Origin: a virus
Strand: one strand, 5' to 3'
DNA length: 53,004 nucleotides
IMG/VR virus record: IMGVR_UViG_3300030333_000934
Location: 1 to 53,004 of that record
The notes under the pieces were generated by a model that was not told where the DNA came from, ran no database searches, and saw only the letters and a list, made by a program, of their open reading frames with translations. Positions 1 through 7,960 of the stretch are shown in pieces. Numbering within the stretch: position 1 is the first letter of the stretch; the number at the start of each line of letters is the position of its first letter. The translations under genes and the position numbers were made by a program.

Positions 1-136
1 AGGTCGTATGATTGTCCTAACAGTAAATGATAACCCTAACTCTCCTACTATTACCATTCAATGTGAAAATCGCTTAGCAGATCTCTCTCGCCCTTCTAAT
101 TTACGATATACAAAAGAATCGCAAGAGTATTTAGCA
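1..136. repeat. Left copy of 136-bp terminal direct repeat (contig overlap)
   Basis: Bases 1-136 are repeated at 52869-53004 with a single difference: A at position 79 versus C at 52947. The change is synonymous (GCA/GCC, Ala) in the tail gene spanning the junction. The frame continues correctly across the join, so this is most simply the overlap left by assembling a circular or circularly permuted molecule. The mismatch suggests population variation or a read error. A true short terminal repeat in the virion is less likely because it lies inside a coding region. Confidence 0.95.
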
Positions 137-727
137 AGTGGAGATATATTTTTTGACAATATAAATACTATTCAAGATAGAGAGATTACTTGGGGAAGAA
201 CAACAAATTCAGGTTGTTTTGTAGCAGGATCTAAAGTTCTAATGGGAGATGATACACATAGAAATATAGAAGATATACAAATCGGAAGTGCTGTAATGGC
301 TTTTAATGAAAAAACAGGGAAAAAAGAACAAGCATTAGTACAACAAATAGCAAAGCCTAAATTAGAAAAAACAATAATGATTCAATGGAAAAAACCATTT
401 TTTCAAAAAGGCACAGTTCAATGTTCTACAGACCACCCAATTATGTGTGAAGATAAAGGTTGGTGTTCTTGGGATCCAGAAGCTACTCTTAAATCATATA
501 AGTTAGCAGTAAAAAAACTAGAAGTCGGAGATGTATTAGTAACTAGCGAAGGAACAATTAAAGTATCTGCTATTAGAGAACAAGATCATAAAGAGCCTTT
601 ACAGGCATATAACTTAATCAGTATAGATACTGCTCATACTTACTATGTAAATAGTGTTCTAGTTCACAACAAAGGTAGTGGTGGAACATCAGATGAGGAG
701 AGTGGAAGATATAGGGATATGCGCTAA
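1..727 (+). CDS. Distal tail (DUF2163/GTA-like) protein, 3' part, with C-terminal Hint domain
   Basis: This is the 3' portion of the gene that starts at 52504 and is interrupted by the contig ends; joined, it encodes about 363 aa. The N-terminal part resembles DUF2163-type distal tail/hub proteins seen in siphophages and gene-transfer agents. At base 215 a Hint (Hedgehog/intein) domain begins with Cys in GCFVAGSKV, the intein-like block A. An STDHPI motif (block B, with Ser in place of the usual Thr) lies near 425-442, and the domain ends at VLVHN (His-Asn codons 665-670). It is about 152 aa, too small to hold a homing endonuclease. The residue after Asn is Lys, not Cys/Ser/Thr, so classic protein splicing is unlikely; cleavage like that of bacterial intein-like domains is more plausible. 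Only 18 residues follow. It overlaps the next gene by one base (TAATG). Confidence 0.85.
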   Translation, partial: GRMIVLTVNDNPNSPTITIQCENRLADLSRPSNLRYTKESQEYLASGDIFFDNINTIQDREITWGRTTNSGCFVAGSKVLMGDDTHRNIEDIQIGSAVMAFNEKTGKKEQALVQQIAKPKLEKTIMIQWKKPFFQKGTVQCSTDHPIMCEDKGWCSWDPEATLKSYKLAVKKLEVGDVLVTSEGTIKVSAIREQDHKEPLQAYNLISIDTAHTYYVNSVLVHNKGSGGTSDEESGRYRDMR

Positions 728-1179
728 TGGCTACTAAAAAGAAAAAAATCAAGAAATATGCAGACTGGGAAATGCTTTGGAACATTTGGATCGTTGCAAA
801 TAAAGATAAAAAATTTAAGTGGGGATCTTGGGACTGCGTTATTTTTAGCAACTCTCTTATAAAAGCTATAACAGGAACATCTGTTCTACCTACAGAATGG
901 AAATGGAAGTCAGAAGAAGAAGCCATAAAAAGCATAGCCAAATATGGTAAAAAAAAAGGTATTGCCGAAGGTATTGCCCAAGCTGTTAAGAAACTAGATG
1001 GGATCTATGAGGTAGATCCTGCATTTGTATCTAAGGCAGATTTTATAGTGTATGAAGATGCCGAAGGAACTGAACTGGTTGGAGTGCATGATGGTATGTC
1101 TATTCTTGCCCCTAGTAGTGTAGATGGATTAGTTACTAGACAAGGCTACAAGATCCTTCGTGTTTGGAGAGTTGATTAG
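727..1179 (+). CDS. NlpC/P60-like (DUF6950-type) tail-associated putative peptidase
   Basis: This 150-aa protein has a WDCVIF motif near residue 37, the usual site of the catalytic Cys in NlpC/P60-like tail hydrolases, and a GVHDG motif near residue 119 that could supply the His. In siphophages and gene-transfer agents a protein of this type lies between the distal tail protein and the large tail-tip protein, exactly as here, and is thought to act on peptidoglycan during DNA entry. The N-terminus is lysine-rich. Start and stop overlap both neighbours by one base, indicating coupled translation. The peptidase activity is inferred from position and motif only. Confidence 0.7.
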   Translation: MATKKKKIKKYADWEMLWNIWIVANKDKKFKWGSWDCVIFSNSLIKAITGTSVLPTEWKWKSEEEAIKSIAKYGKKKGIAEGIAQAVKKLDGIYEVDPAFVSKADFIVYEDAEGTELVGVHDGMSILAPSSVDGLVTRQGYKILRVWRVD

Positions 1180-3947
1180 TGGCAGATGCTGTTGAAAATG
1201 CTTTTAAGTCTGCGTTAGTTATATTCGTAGCCTTAGTTATTCCTGGTGCATTAGAGTGGATTACTTGGAAAGCTGTCGGAACAGCTGTTGTAGCGACTTT
1301 TGTTACTTCACTAATAGGATCTATGACCTCAAAAGGTGTAGATACTTCTAAAGGTAATTTTGGCACTAAATTTAGCACTAGATCTTCAACAGCACCAAGA
1401 CAAATTGTATATGGCCAAGCTCGTGTCGGTGGGACTATATCGCATATAAATACTTCTGGGACTGATAATTCAATTCTTAATATGGTAGTTGTTATAGCAG
1501 GACACGAAATAGAAGAATTAGTAGCAATTAGAGTTCACGAAACAGTATTAGCTTTTGATGGTGGGCAGACTATTGGTGGAGAAACAGTTTATACAGCAAC
1601 TACTAATAAATATGTAAACACAGAAAATACAAATGCGTTTACTAATGCAGGTGGTACAGCAAATGGATTATTTAGATATGCTTTTAGTGATGGGACACAG
1701 ACTGCTGCAAATGGGTTTGGAGTAGCACAGATACCTGCATTTGGGGCAAATCATAAAGGAATTGGTTGTGCCTATGTTTGTATGCAGATGGTTTATGATG
1801 CTGAAGCCTATGGTGGTGGTTTCCCTAATATTTCCTTTGATGTGAAAGGTAAGAAATTATATGACCCAAGAAAAGATTCAACCGCAGGTGGAAGTGGATC
1901 GCATAGATTAGGAACATTATCAACTTATGAATGGTCCGATAACTCTGCACTTATAGCTTTAGATTATTTAACAAATACAGTCTATGGATTAAAGGCTCTG
2001 GCAGAAGAAGTAAACATGACTACTAACGCAGGTGGATTTATGGCTGCAGCTAATACTTGCGATCAAACAGTAACATTAGCAGATAATTCAACTACAGAAA
2101 AAAGATATACGACTAATGGATTTATAGATATGGGTGCTAGTGGGGAAGGTGTCTTTGAGAGTGTGCTTAGTTCATGTATAGGCAAACTTACATATACGAG
2201 TGGAAAATTTAATTTATTTGTTGGTGCTGCACAAACTCCTTCTATGACTATTACTGATGATAATTTATTAAGTCCACCAAACATTAAAACTTCTGCACCA
2301 GATGGCCAAATGTTTAATTCAGTTAAGTCAATATTTGTAGATAAAGACAATAAATACACAGGATCAGATGCACCAGTATTAGAGGTTTCTAGTTTTTTAT
2401 CAGCAGATACACCTTCTGGGGAAAGTAGTGCAAACTTTAGAAAAATGCTTGAAGTGCAGTTGCCTTTTACAGTTACTAATACTATGGCTCAAAGGATCCA
2501 AAAAGCTGCACTCTATTTATCTAGAAATGTTCAAACAATGTCGTGCCTAGTGGATATTGAATATCTAAAATTACAACCGAATGACTGGGTATATGTTACT
2601 AATGAAAGATTAGGATATACAGATAAAACTTTTTCTGTAGAAAGCACATCATTAGAGCCATATTCTGGTGGTGGAGAAGGCGAAATTAGTTCTTTAGTTT
2701 GTAGATTAAACCTAATAGAAATAGATGCTGCAACTTGGAACTATGTATATAACGAATACAGCACACCTATAGCTGATGATTCAACAGGTGGAGATGAAGG
2801 AGATAACTCTATATCTGCACCAACAGGACTTGCACTAGCACAACAATATAATCTAGAGGGGGTAACTCCTAAGATAGATATAAAAGCTACTTGGACTAAT
2901 ATTGCTAATGACGATATTAATGGAACAGAAATATCATATAAACTTTCTACAGATGGATCTTATACAGGATCTATAACTGTCGGAAAAGGTGTTACAAGTG
3001 CTTTAATCCCAAATGTAGTTATAGGTAAGACTTACAATGTAAAAGTTCGTCACAGTAGCGCAGGAGGTGTTTACAGCGATTATACAAGTGCTGTTAATCT
3101 ATCAATTACAGATCCTACATCTATAAGCGCACCATCTAGCTTTGCAACTACAAATCTTCCTATGGCAGTTAAGTTAGCATGGACTAACCCTAATAATACA
3201 AATTTAAGAGCAATTAAGATCTATAGACATACAGCATCTTGGACACCTAGTGATGATACATATCTTGTAGAAACAGTTGCAGGAGAGCCAAATGCACCAA
3301 TGGTTAATTATCAAGGTAGATTTGATGGACTAACAGCAGGTGTAACCTATTATTTTGCAGTAAGAGCAATAACACACGAAGGATTACATTCGGCTTTTTC
3401 ATCAGTTGAAAGTGGAAGTTTTACTTTTGGCAAAGATGATATTGGATTGAATAATGTAACTAATCATACGCAAATAAAAGATGATGGAAGTAATGCACCA
3501 AACATTCTAAAAAATGACCAGATTTCTATAGGATCAGATGGTGCATTAGCAAATGCAGGGGGTGGTCAAGTTACTGCTGCAGGAATAAGTGCTATACAAA
3601 CAAGTTTAGGAAACGCACCTAACACAATTAAAAATGATCAAATAACAATTAATTTATCAGGTACAAGTATAGGTTTAAATAACGCAGGATCTGGCACAGA
3701 TACATTAAGCAAAACTAATGTCGGACTTTCAGATCTAGATTCGTTAGAAAGTGGAACAGGCACTAAATTAAGTGGTATAGCAACAGGTGCTACTAATAAT
3801 GGAACTACACTTGATACTTCTGGAAATATACAAAGTGCTATAAGTCTAAATGCGACAATGACATTAGGAACTGGGGCAGATGATAAGATCGTTATAGGTA
3901 ATGTAACTATAGATGGTCAAAATGGAAGGATCTTAATTACAGACTAA
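1179..3947 (+). CDS. Tail-tip / host-specificity (J-like) protein with fibronectin-type repeats
   Basis: This 922-aa protein starts with GTG overlapping the preceding TAG stop. A hydrophobic N-terminal stretch (about residues 12-48) is followed by a conserved tail-tip opening (STAPRQIVYGQARVGGTIS, about residues 68-86). Two fibronectin type III-like repeats follow at about 545-650 and 655-750, and a low-complexity, Asn/Gly/Thr-rich C-terminus ends in a beta-rich segment. Size, position after the NlpC/P60 gene and FN3 repeats match lambda J-like central fibre proteins, which form the tail tip and contact the receptor. The C-terminal 200 residues are probably a trimeric extension. Confidence 0.8.
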   Translation: MADAVENAFKSALVIFVALVIPGALEWITWKAVGTAVVATFVTSLIGSMTSKGVDTSKGNFGTKFSTRSSTAPRQIVYGQARVGGTISHINTSGTDNSILNMVVVIAGHEIEELVAIRVHETVLAFDGGQTIGGETVYTATTNKYVNTENTNAFTNAGGTANGLFRYAFSDGTQTAANGFGVAQIPAFGANHKGIGCAYVCMQMVYDAEAYGGGFPNISFDVKGKKLYDPRKDSTAGGSGSHRLGTLSTYEWSDNSALIALDYLTNTVYGLKALAEEVNMTTNAGGFMAAANTCDQTVTLADNSTTEKRYTTNGFIDMGASGEGVFESVLSSCIGKLTYTSGKFNLFVGAAQTPSMTITDDNLLSPPNIKTSAPDGQMFNSVKSIFVDKDNKYTGSDAPVLEVSSFLSADTPSGESSANFRKMLEVQLPFTVTNTMAQRIQKAALYLSRNVQTMSCLVDIEYLKLQPNDWVYVTNERLGYTDKTFSVESTSLEPYSGGGEGEISSLVCRLNLIEIDAATWNYVYNEYSTPIADDSTGGDEGDNSISAPTGLALAQQYNLEGVTPKIDIKATWTNIANDDINGTEISYKLSTDGSYTGSITVGKGVTSALIPNVVIGKTYNVKVRHSSAGGVYSDYTSAVNLSITDPTSISAPSSFATTNLPMAVKLAWTNPNNTNLRAIKIYRHTASWTPSDDTYLVETVAGEPNAPMVNYQGRFDGLTAGVTYYFAVRAITHEGLHSAFSSVESGSFTFGKDDIGLNNVTNHTQIKDDGSNAPNILKNDQISIGSDGALANAGGGQVTAAGISAIQTSLGNAPNTIKNDQITINLSGTSIGLNNAGSGTDTLSKTNVGLSDLDSLESGTGTKLSGIATGATNNGTTLDTSGNIQSAISLNATMTLGTGADDKIVIGNVTIDGQNGRILITD

Positions 3948-4486
3948 TGGCGAATAGAGTAAGATTTGGGAATTTAGGAAGTAGTCAGTTTGGTTTAAAA
4001 GTATCTAAACCTAATAAGAATGTTTTAACCTGTGCTGATAAAGATCTATTATTTGACAGTACAAGAAATAGAACTGGATTAATTTATGCAGGTGGTGGCC
4101 CAATTAACTTTTCATCTTCTTCAACACCATCGGAAACACAAGGACAAAACTTTTTAATTACAAGCAAGAAAGACGCACTAGGATATATTCCCTTAATCGT
4201 AGCTGTAGAAAAAAACAGAGGGGAACTAGATGTATATAGTGGAGATGAACAATTCTTTGTTAGTGATATAAGTTTATTTGAAACAACAACTGTAGATTTT
4301 TGCCCAATAGAAGCCGATGTATCTAAAAGCCAACAAAATACATCAGTACAATCACAATCAACTCCAGATAGAGGTCGTTCATATAGTGGTGTTGCTACTT
4401 CTAGAGAAGATTGTCTAAACTGTAGTTTTTTTGTATTAAGAATACCTTGTGGCTATGGGTATATGAATTCAACTTATTTTGCATAA
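3947..4486 (+). CDS. Short tail fibre-like protein, paralog 1 of 3
   Basis: This 179-aa protein starts MANRVRFGNLG. It shares an N-terminal pattern of about 45 residues with the next two genes: M-x-N-R-(V/L)-x-x-G, then a Gly-aromatic step, an S-K/R-P pair, N-V and L-x-F-D. The remainder differs. A shared N-terminus with divergent distal parts is typical of fibre or tail-tip decoration proteins that dock on a common site. It overlaps the tail-tip gene and its own paralog by one base (TAATG). The structural role is inferred. Confidence 0.6.
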   Translation: MANRVRFGNLGSSQFGLKVSKPNKNVLTCADKDLLFDSTRNRTGLIYAGGGPINFSSSSTPSETQGQNFLITSKKDALGYIPLIVAVEKNRGELDVYSGDEQFFVSDISLFETTTVDFCPIEADVSKSQQNTSVQSQSTPDRGRSYSGVATSREDCLNCSFFVLRIPCGYGYMNSTYFA

Positions 4487-4944
4487 TGGCTAATAGACTA
4501 TTAATAGGAAAATCAACAAGGGGAACTGGTGGTGCAGATGCTTATGGTATGTATATATCTAGACCAACTAAAAATGTAGTGAACTGTCCAGATGATGAAC
4601 TTATCTTTGATACAGATAATGGTGTTGGTGCTTCTAGAATACATGGATTATTTATGTTTGGTGCAGTATCAGTTGATGGATCTGGTAATACCACTACTAA
4701 TGCTTCTGTTAATGTTAATGCTTCTTCTACTGCTACTGTAGCTATAGATCAAGGATATAACTATGCACATGGATTTATTGGTTTCGGATCCTTCTCTCAG
4801 GGATCTACAGATGATGGTAACTCATCTTTTATTGATTTTACGACAAGTGGATCTAATTTAGTCGTAACTAATAATACAACTTCTAATTTATCTGGTTTAC
4901 AAGTTTTTGTTTTACCGCAATTTTCATCAAACGCATTATTCTAA
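4486..4944 (+). CDS. Short tail fibre-like protein, paralog 2 of 3
   Basis: The start at 4486 is chosen because its ATG overlaps the TAA of the previous gene and because translation from it restores the family N-terminus (MANRLLIGKSTRG). The frame is open further upstream, but that stretch is antiparalogous coding shadow. The 152-aa product keeps the YGMYISRPTKNVVNCPDDELIFDT-type N-terminal module and then has an Asn/Ser/Thr-rich beta-strand-like distal part. Probable tail-tip or receptor-binding decoration. Confidence 0.6.
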   Translation: MANRLLIGKSTRGTGGADAYGMYISRPTKNVVNCPDDELIFDTDNGVGASRIHGLFMFGAVSVDGSGNTTTNASVNVNASSTATVAIDQGYNYAHGFIGFGSFSQGSTDDGNSSFIDFTTSGSNLVVTNNTTSNLSGLQVFVLPQFSSNALF

Positions 4945-5933
4945 TGGGCAATAGAGTTTTAATAGGTCAAAGAAGTAGTAACTATGGTGTATTTATATCA
5001 AAGTCTGGAGATAATGTTCTAACTACTACAAATCCTCTATCATTTGACTCTAGAGCTGCAGAAAGTTTGCAAGTTCATAGCTATGGTCAAGGAATATTAG
5101 TGCCAGATGTTACAAATTCAAGTGGAACAGCACTTACATTTACTTATGAGGGGACAACATATTCAAATCACGAAGTAGATATAACGCATAATCTTGGATA
5201 TATACCTGCATTTGCAGTTAGGTGGTGCACTAAAGAAGAAATGGCTATCCATGTGCCACAAGCATTTCCAACTTCTTCTACTTCCTCTGCAAGTCCATTA
5301 GCTACTACAGGCAAAGACTTTGGTGTGAATCAAAAAGTAGTGGTAAGTTTTGGTGCATATCTAGATACAGGTGCGACACTTAACACAAATACAGCTGTTT
5401 CTACGAGTTCAACTTTAGCTAAACAGACAGGTAAATATGTTCATATAACTAAAGGCACTGTTGATTCAAATGTAACTCTATCTGTAACTATAAATGACAA
5501 TATGGATAATGGCTCAGACAGTGGAAGGTACACAATAACTGCTACACTATCTAGTGGAACAAGTGGTGCATACGAAGTCCTTTGTGAAATTAGGGATAAT
5601 GCAGGTGCTACATACTTTCATAAAGTTTCTGGGACTGTATATTCTACAGATAGAACAGGTGTAGAAGTAGCCACTAAAGTCTGGTCGCCACATTATGTTA
5701 ATGAATTTGAATCTCAGTATAACGAAGATGAAGATAGCGAAATGGAATCGGAAGGATCAGGTGGACTATCAGTAACACAATCTAATACAACTAATATAAG
5801 GCTAGAAAATCATGTAATGAAATCAGAAGATGGGGAAAACTCTACACATAATTCAATGGGTGATAAAGTCGTTTACTTTTACTCTTATGTTATATTTACA
5901 GCTGAGAACTTTTTAAATGGAGAAAGTATGTAA
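4944..5933 (+). CDS. Tail fibre-like protein, paralog 3 of 3 (long form)
   Basis: This 329-aa protein has the same N-terminal module (MGNRVLIGQRSSNYG, then S-K-S-G-D-N-V-L and LSFDS) but a distal part about twice as long. That part contains a VDITHNLGYIPAF segment, common in phage tail-tip proteins, and an acidic stretch near residues 255-270 (EDEDSEMESEG). It is probably a receptor-contacting fibre. One-base overlaps with both neighbours show it belongs to the tail-tip operon. Confidence 0.6.
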   Translation: MGNRVLIGQRSSNYGVFISKSGDNVLTTTNPLSFDSRAAESLQVHSYGQGILVPDVTNSSGTALTFTYEGTTYSNHEVDITHNLGYIPAFAVRWCTKEEMAIHVPQAFPTSSTSSASPLATTGKDFGVNQKVVVSFGAYLDTGATLNTNTAVSTSSTLAKQTGKYVHITKGTVDSNVTLSVTINDNMDNGSDSGRYTITATLSSGTSGAYEVLCEIRDNAGATYFHKVSGTVYSTDRTGVEVATKVWSPHYVNEFESQYNEDEDSEMESEGSGGLSVTQSNTTNIRLENHVMKSEDGENSTHNSMGDKVVYFYSYVIFTAENFLNGESM

Positions 5934-6361
5934 TGGCAACTACATGGAACATATTTTATAACTCAGACAAAGAGATTGTTTGGTCCACTACAGGAAATGT
6001 AGATACCAACATTATTAATAATGAAAAATCTAAAGGTAATACTCATATTGCTCTAGATTTAGACAAAGATCCCAATTCTGATATGCACATGGTAAATTCT
6101 GGTGCTGATGGTTTAGATGAAAAAACAATATTTAATCCAACTTTTAGTAGTCTTTCTCCTGCATTAGATGAAGTAGTTAATGTTACAGGCTTGCCTAGTG
6201 GAACAGAAGTTTTTATTGATGAAACAAGTAAAGGAACAATGTCAAATACAACACTTACTTTGACTATAAAAGAAGCAGGAACATATAAAGTTAAATTTAG
6301 CAAAGCAGGGTATAGGCCACATTCCCCTGTAAGCATAATAGTTAAGAGGTATGGCGAATGA
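5933..6361 (+). CDS. Tail-associated protein with PEGA/Ig-like domain
   Basis: This 142-aa protein of unrecognised family has a C-terminal half (about residues 70-140) that reads as a small beta-sandwich. A VNVTGLPSGTEVFIDE segment followed by GTYKVKFSKAGYRP resembles PEGA or Ig-like carbohydrate-contacting domains. Its position directly after the three fibre paralogs suggests an accessory fibre or a chaperone for them. It overlaps the following small gene by four bases (ATGA). Confidence 0.5.
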   Translation: MATTWNIFYNSDKEIVWSTTGNVDTNIINNEKSKGNTHIALDLDKDPNSDMHMVNSGADGLDEKTIFNPTFSSLSPALDEVVNVTGLPSGTEVFIDETSKGTMSNTTLTLTIKEAGTYKVKFSKAGYRPHSPVSIIVKRYGE

Positions 6362-6537
6362 ATATAGATCTAACAAAGTCGCAGTCTAAAGATGAGAATA
6401 GAAAAGCCTATTACACTGGTCTGCGTGAACAACTAGACAAGTTATATCACGATATTGATAGTGGTAAATTTGGAAATGATGCTAAGACTGGTGGATTTTT
6501 TCTAGCCAGAAAAGCAGTCAAAGATAAATACCCATAG
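6358..6537 (+). CDS. Small conserved-type phage protein, 59 aa
   Basis: It starts MNIDLTKSQSKD and ends VKDKYP. The ATG overlaps the previous TGA (ATGA), supporting translational coupling. The product is charged, predicted helical and has no membrane segment. I recall similar small proteins next to holin genes in marine phages, but I cannot assign a function. Confidence 0.6.
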   Translation: MNIDLTKSQSKDENRKAYYTGLREQLDKLYHDIDSGKFGNDAKTGGFFLARKAVKDKYP

Positions 6538-6551
6538 GGTAAGGAGAAAAT

Positions 6552-6941
6552 ATGGACGATAGAGGAAGTAGCAGATTCGGTGGCGATATGGACCGAAACG
6601 AAGTAGAAATGGACCTTAATAAATTTATGGATATGGTCAGAGAGATCTCAGACCTTAAAGATAAAATTAGGGATCTTGAAGATGATAAAAATGTTAATCC
6701 ACACCAAAAATGGATTCATTTAGCACAGGCAGTTGATAGTTGGAGAATTTTCCCAAGATTATTTCTAACTGTATATATCATATTGCTATATACAACTGTG
6801 AACTGGTTTATGGGACTTGAAGCACCTAACTTTGAACAATCTGGACTTATATCAGTAGTTGTTGGTGCAGGTGCAGCTTGGTTTGGCTTATATGCAGGAA
6901 CAAGTGGTGCTAGTAAAAGTTTTAAAGGCGAAGATAAGTAA
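6552..6941 (+). CDS. Two-TM holin-like membrane protein
   Basis: This 129-aa protein has a good ribosome binding site (AAGGAG, six bases upstream). The N-terminal half is acidic and predicted coiled coil (about residues 15-40). Two hydrophobic segments follow: LFLTVYIILLYTTVNWFMGL (about 65-86) and a Gly/Ala-rich SVVVGAGAAWFGLYAG (about 97-113). The two-TM architecture and position before other small membrane proteins suggest a holin or holin-like protein that would permeabilise the inner membrane at lysis. The topology is seen in the sequence; the function is inferred. Confidence 0.6.
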   Translation: MDDRGSSRFGGDMDRNEVEMDLNKFMDMVREISDLKDKIRDLEDDKNVNPHQKWIHLAQAVDSWRIFPRLFLTVYIILLYTTVNWFMGLEAPNFEQSGLISVVVGAGAAWFGLYAGTSGASKSFKGEDK

Positions 6942-7219
6942 TGGAAATTCTTAACCTTATAGGCGAGGTTGGATTTCCTATTGCTATCTCATTGATCTGT
7001 GGTTTATTTATCTATTTAACTATTAAATATATTTTAGATAGTGTTGTGGGCCAAGTTAATGGAATACATGGGATAGTGCAAAGCCTTGACAATAGAGTTA
7101 AGACTATGAATCACGATATTGTGCGTTTAGATGCTACAATGTGTTCTGTTCTAGGAATAAGGCCAGATCTAGATAGACTAGCTAGAGCAGATGGGAAAGA
7201 AGATGCCAGAAGGGATTAA
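6941..7219 (+). CDS. Single-TM coiled-coil protein, tandem paralog A
   Basis: This 92-aa protein has a transmembrane segment at about residues 9-33 (GFPIAISLICGLFIYL) followed by a heptad-like helix (about 40-75). It resembles the next gene in architecture and in the motifs G-(E/Q)-x-GFPI near the start and H/N-D-I-(V/I)-R-L-x-x downstream. BhlA/XhlA-like holin partners have this layout. It overlaps both neighbours by one base. Likely an accessory lysis membrane protein. Confidence 0.55.
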   Translation: MEILNLIGEVGFPIAISLICGLFIYLTIKYILDSVVGQVNGIHGIVQSLDNRVKTMNHDIVRLDATMCSVLGIRPDLDRLARADGKEDARRD

Positions 7220-7497
7220 TGGAATCAATAGTAGATGGTATTAATCAATATGGATTTCCGATTATGGCTAGTGTCGGAATGTTATATCTTATCTGGTTTA
7301 TATGGAAATATATAACAGAACAGATAAAAGCCAAGTTATCACAGGCTAACACGACCTTGATCGCTTTGATAGATCGCATTAGAATGTTAGATAACGATAT
7401 TATTAGACTTCAACAGAAATTAGATACTGTCATAGAAGTCAGGAGCAAAGATGAGAAGGAGAAATATAAAAGTGGAGATACAGCAAGGAAGAAATAG
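7219..7497 (+). CDS. Single-TM coiled-coil protein, tandem paralog B
   Basis: This 92-aa protein has an N-terminal TM (about residues 10-32, including GFPIMASVGMLYLIWF) and a coiled coil containing LDNDIIRLQQKLD. The same size, layout and motifs as the preceding gene point to tandem duplication. The C-terminus is highly charged and its coding region overlaps the start of the csgF-like gene by 47 bases in another frame. Confidence 0.55.
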   Translation: MESIVDGINQYGFPIMASVGMLYLIWFIWKYITEQIKAKLSQANTTLIALIDRIRMLDNDIIRLQQKLDTVIEVRSKDEKEKYKSGDTARKK

Positions 7498-7960
7498 AAT
7501 ACTAACATCATTAGTGTCTATCCTTGCTATAGCTATTATTTCTGTGGGATCTCTAAACTTACACTCTGATGAAATAGTGCATAAGTTTAAAAATCCTTCT
7601 TTTAGTGGGGTTAATACAAGTTCGCATTATCTTACGATAGAAAATCAAGAATTTAATCGTAAGGAAGCATTAAAAGCAGAACTTAAAGCCTATAAAGAAG
7701 AATTAAAAAGAGAAGCAGAGAACACTACACTTGCACGATTTATCCGAAACTTAGAGAGTAGAATTTATGCTCAGTTGAGCAGACAGCTTGTAGATAATCT
7801 ATTTGGGGAAACCCCCTCTACGAGTGGAATACTAGAATTAATGGGTAATATTATTGAGTATTCAGTTAGTGAAGATGGAACAATGATAACTTTAAAAATA
7901 ACAGACCCAGATGGAAATACCACAGAGATTACTGTGCCGATCGGCTCTTTCACTTTTTAG
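7451..7960 (+). CDS. csgF: CsgF-like curli secretion pore accessory protein
   Basis: This 169-aa protein has an N-terminal signal segment (about residues 17-38). The mature part begins with IVHKFKNPSFSGVNTSSHYL and an N-Q-E-F, which matches the CsgF N-terminal pattern (FxNPxFGGxxxN...LxxAxxQN) that inserts into the CsgG barrel in curli systems. The C-terminal part is beta-rich (ITLKITDPDGNTTEITVPIG). In the known curli system CsgF caps the CsgG channel at the outer surface and couples secretion to nucleation. The gene directly precedes a CsgG homolog and overlaps it by 50 bases in another frame. The upstream overlap makes the exact start uncertain. Confidence 0.75.
   Translation: MRRRNIKVEIQQGRNRILTSLVSILAIAIISVGSLNLHSDEIVHKFKNPSFSGVNTSSHYLTIENQEFNRKEALKAELKAYKEELKREAENTTLARFIRNLESRIYAQLSRQLVDNLFGETPSTSGILELMGNIIEYSVSEDGTMITLKITDPDGNTTEITVPIGSFTF

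Noticed and set aside
618-941. 107-codon minus-strand frame
   Set aside because: It is antisense to the tail and NlpC/P60-like genes and its product is a hydrophobic/Ser-rich shadow.
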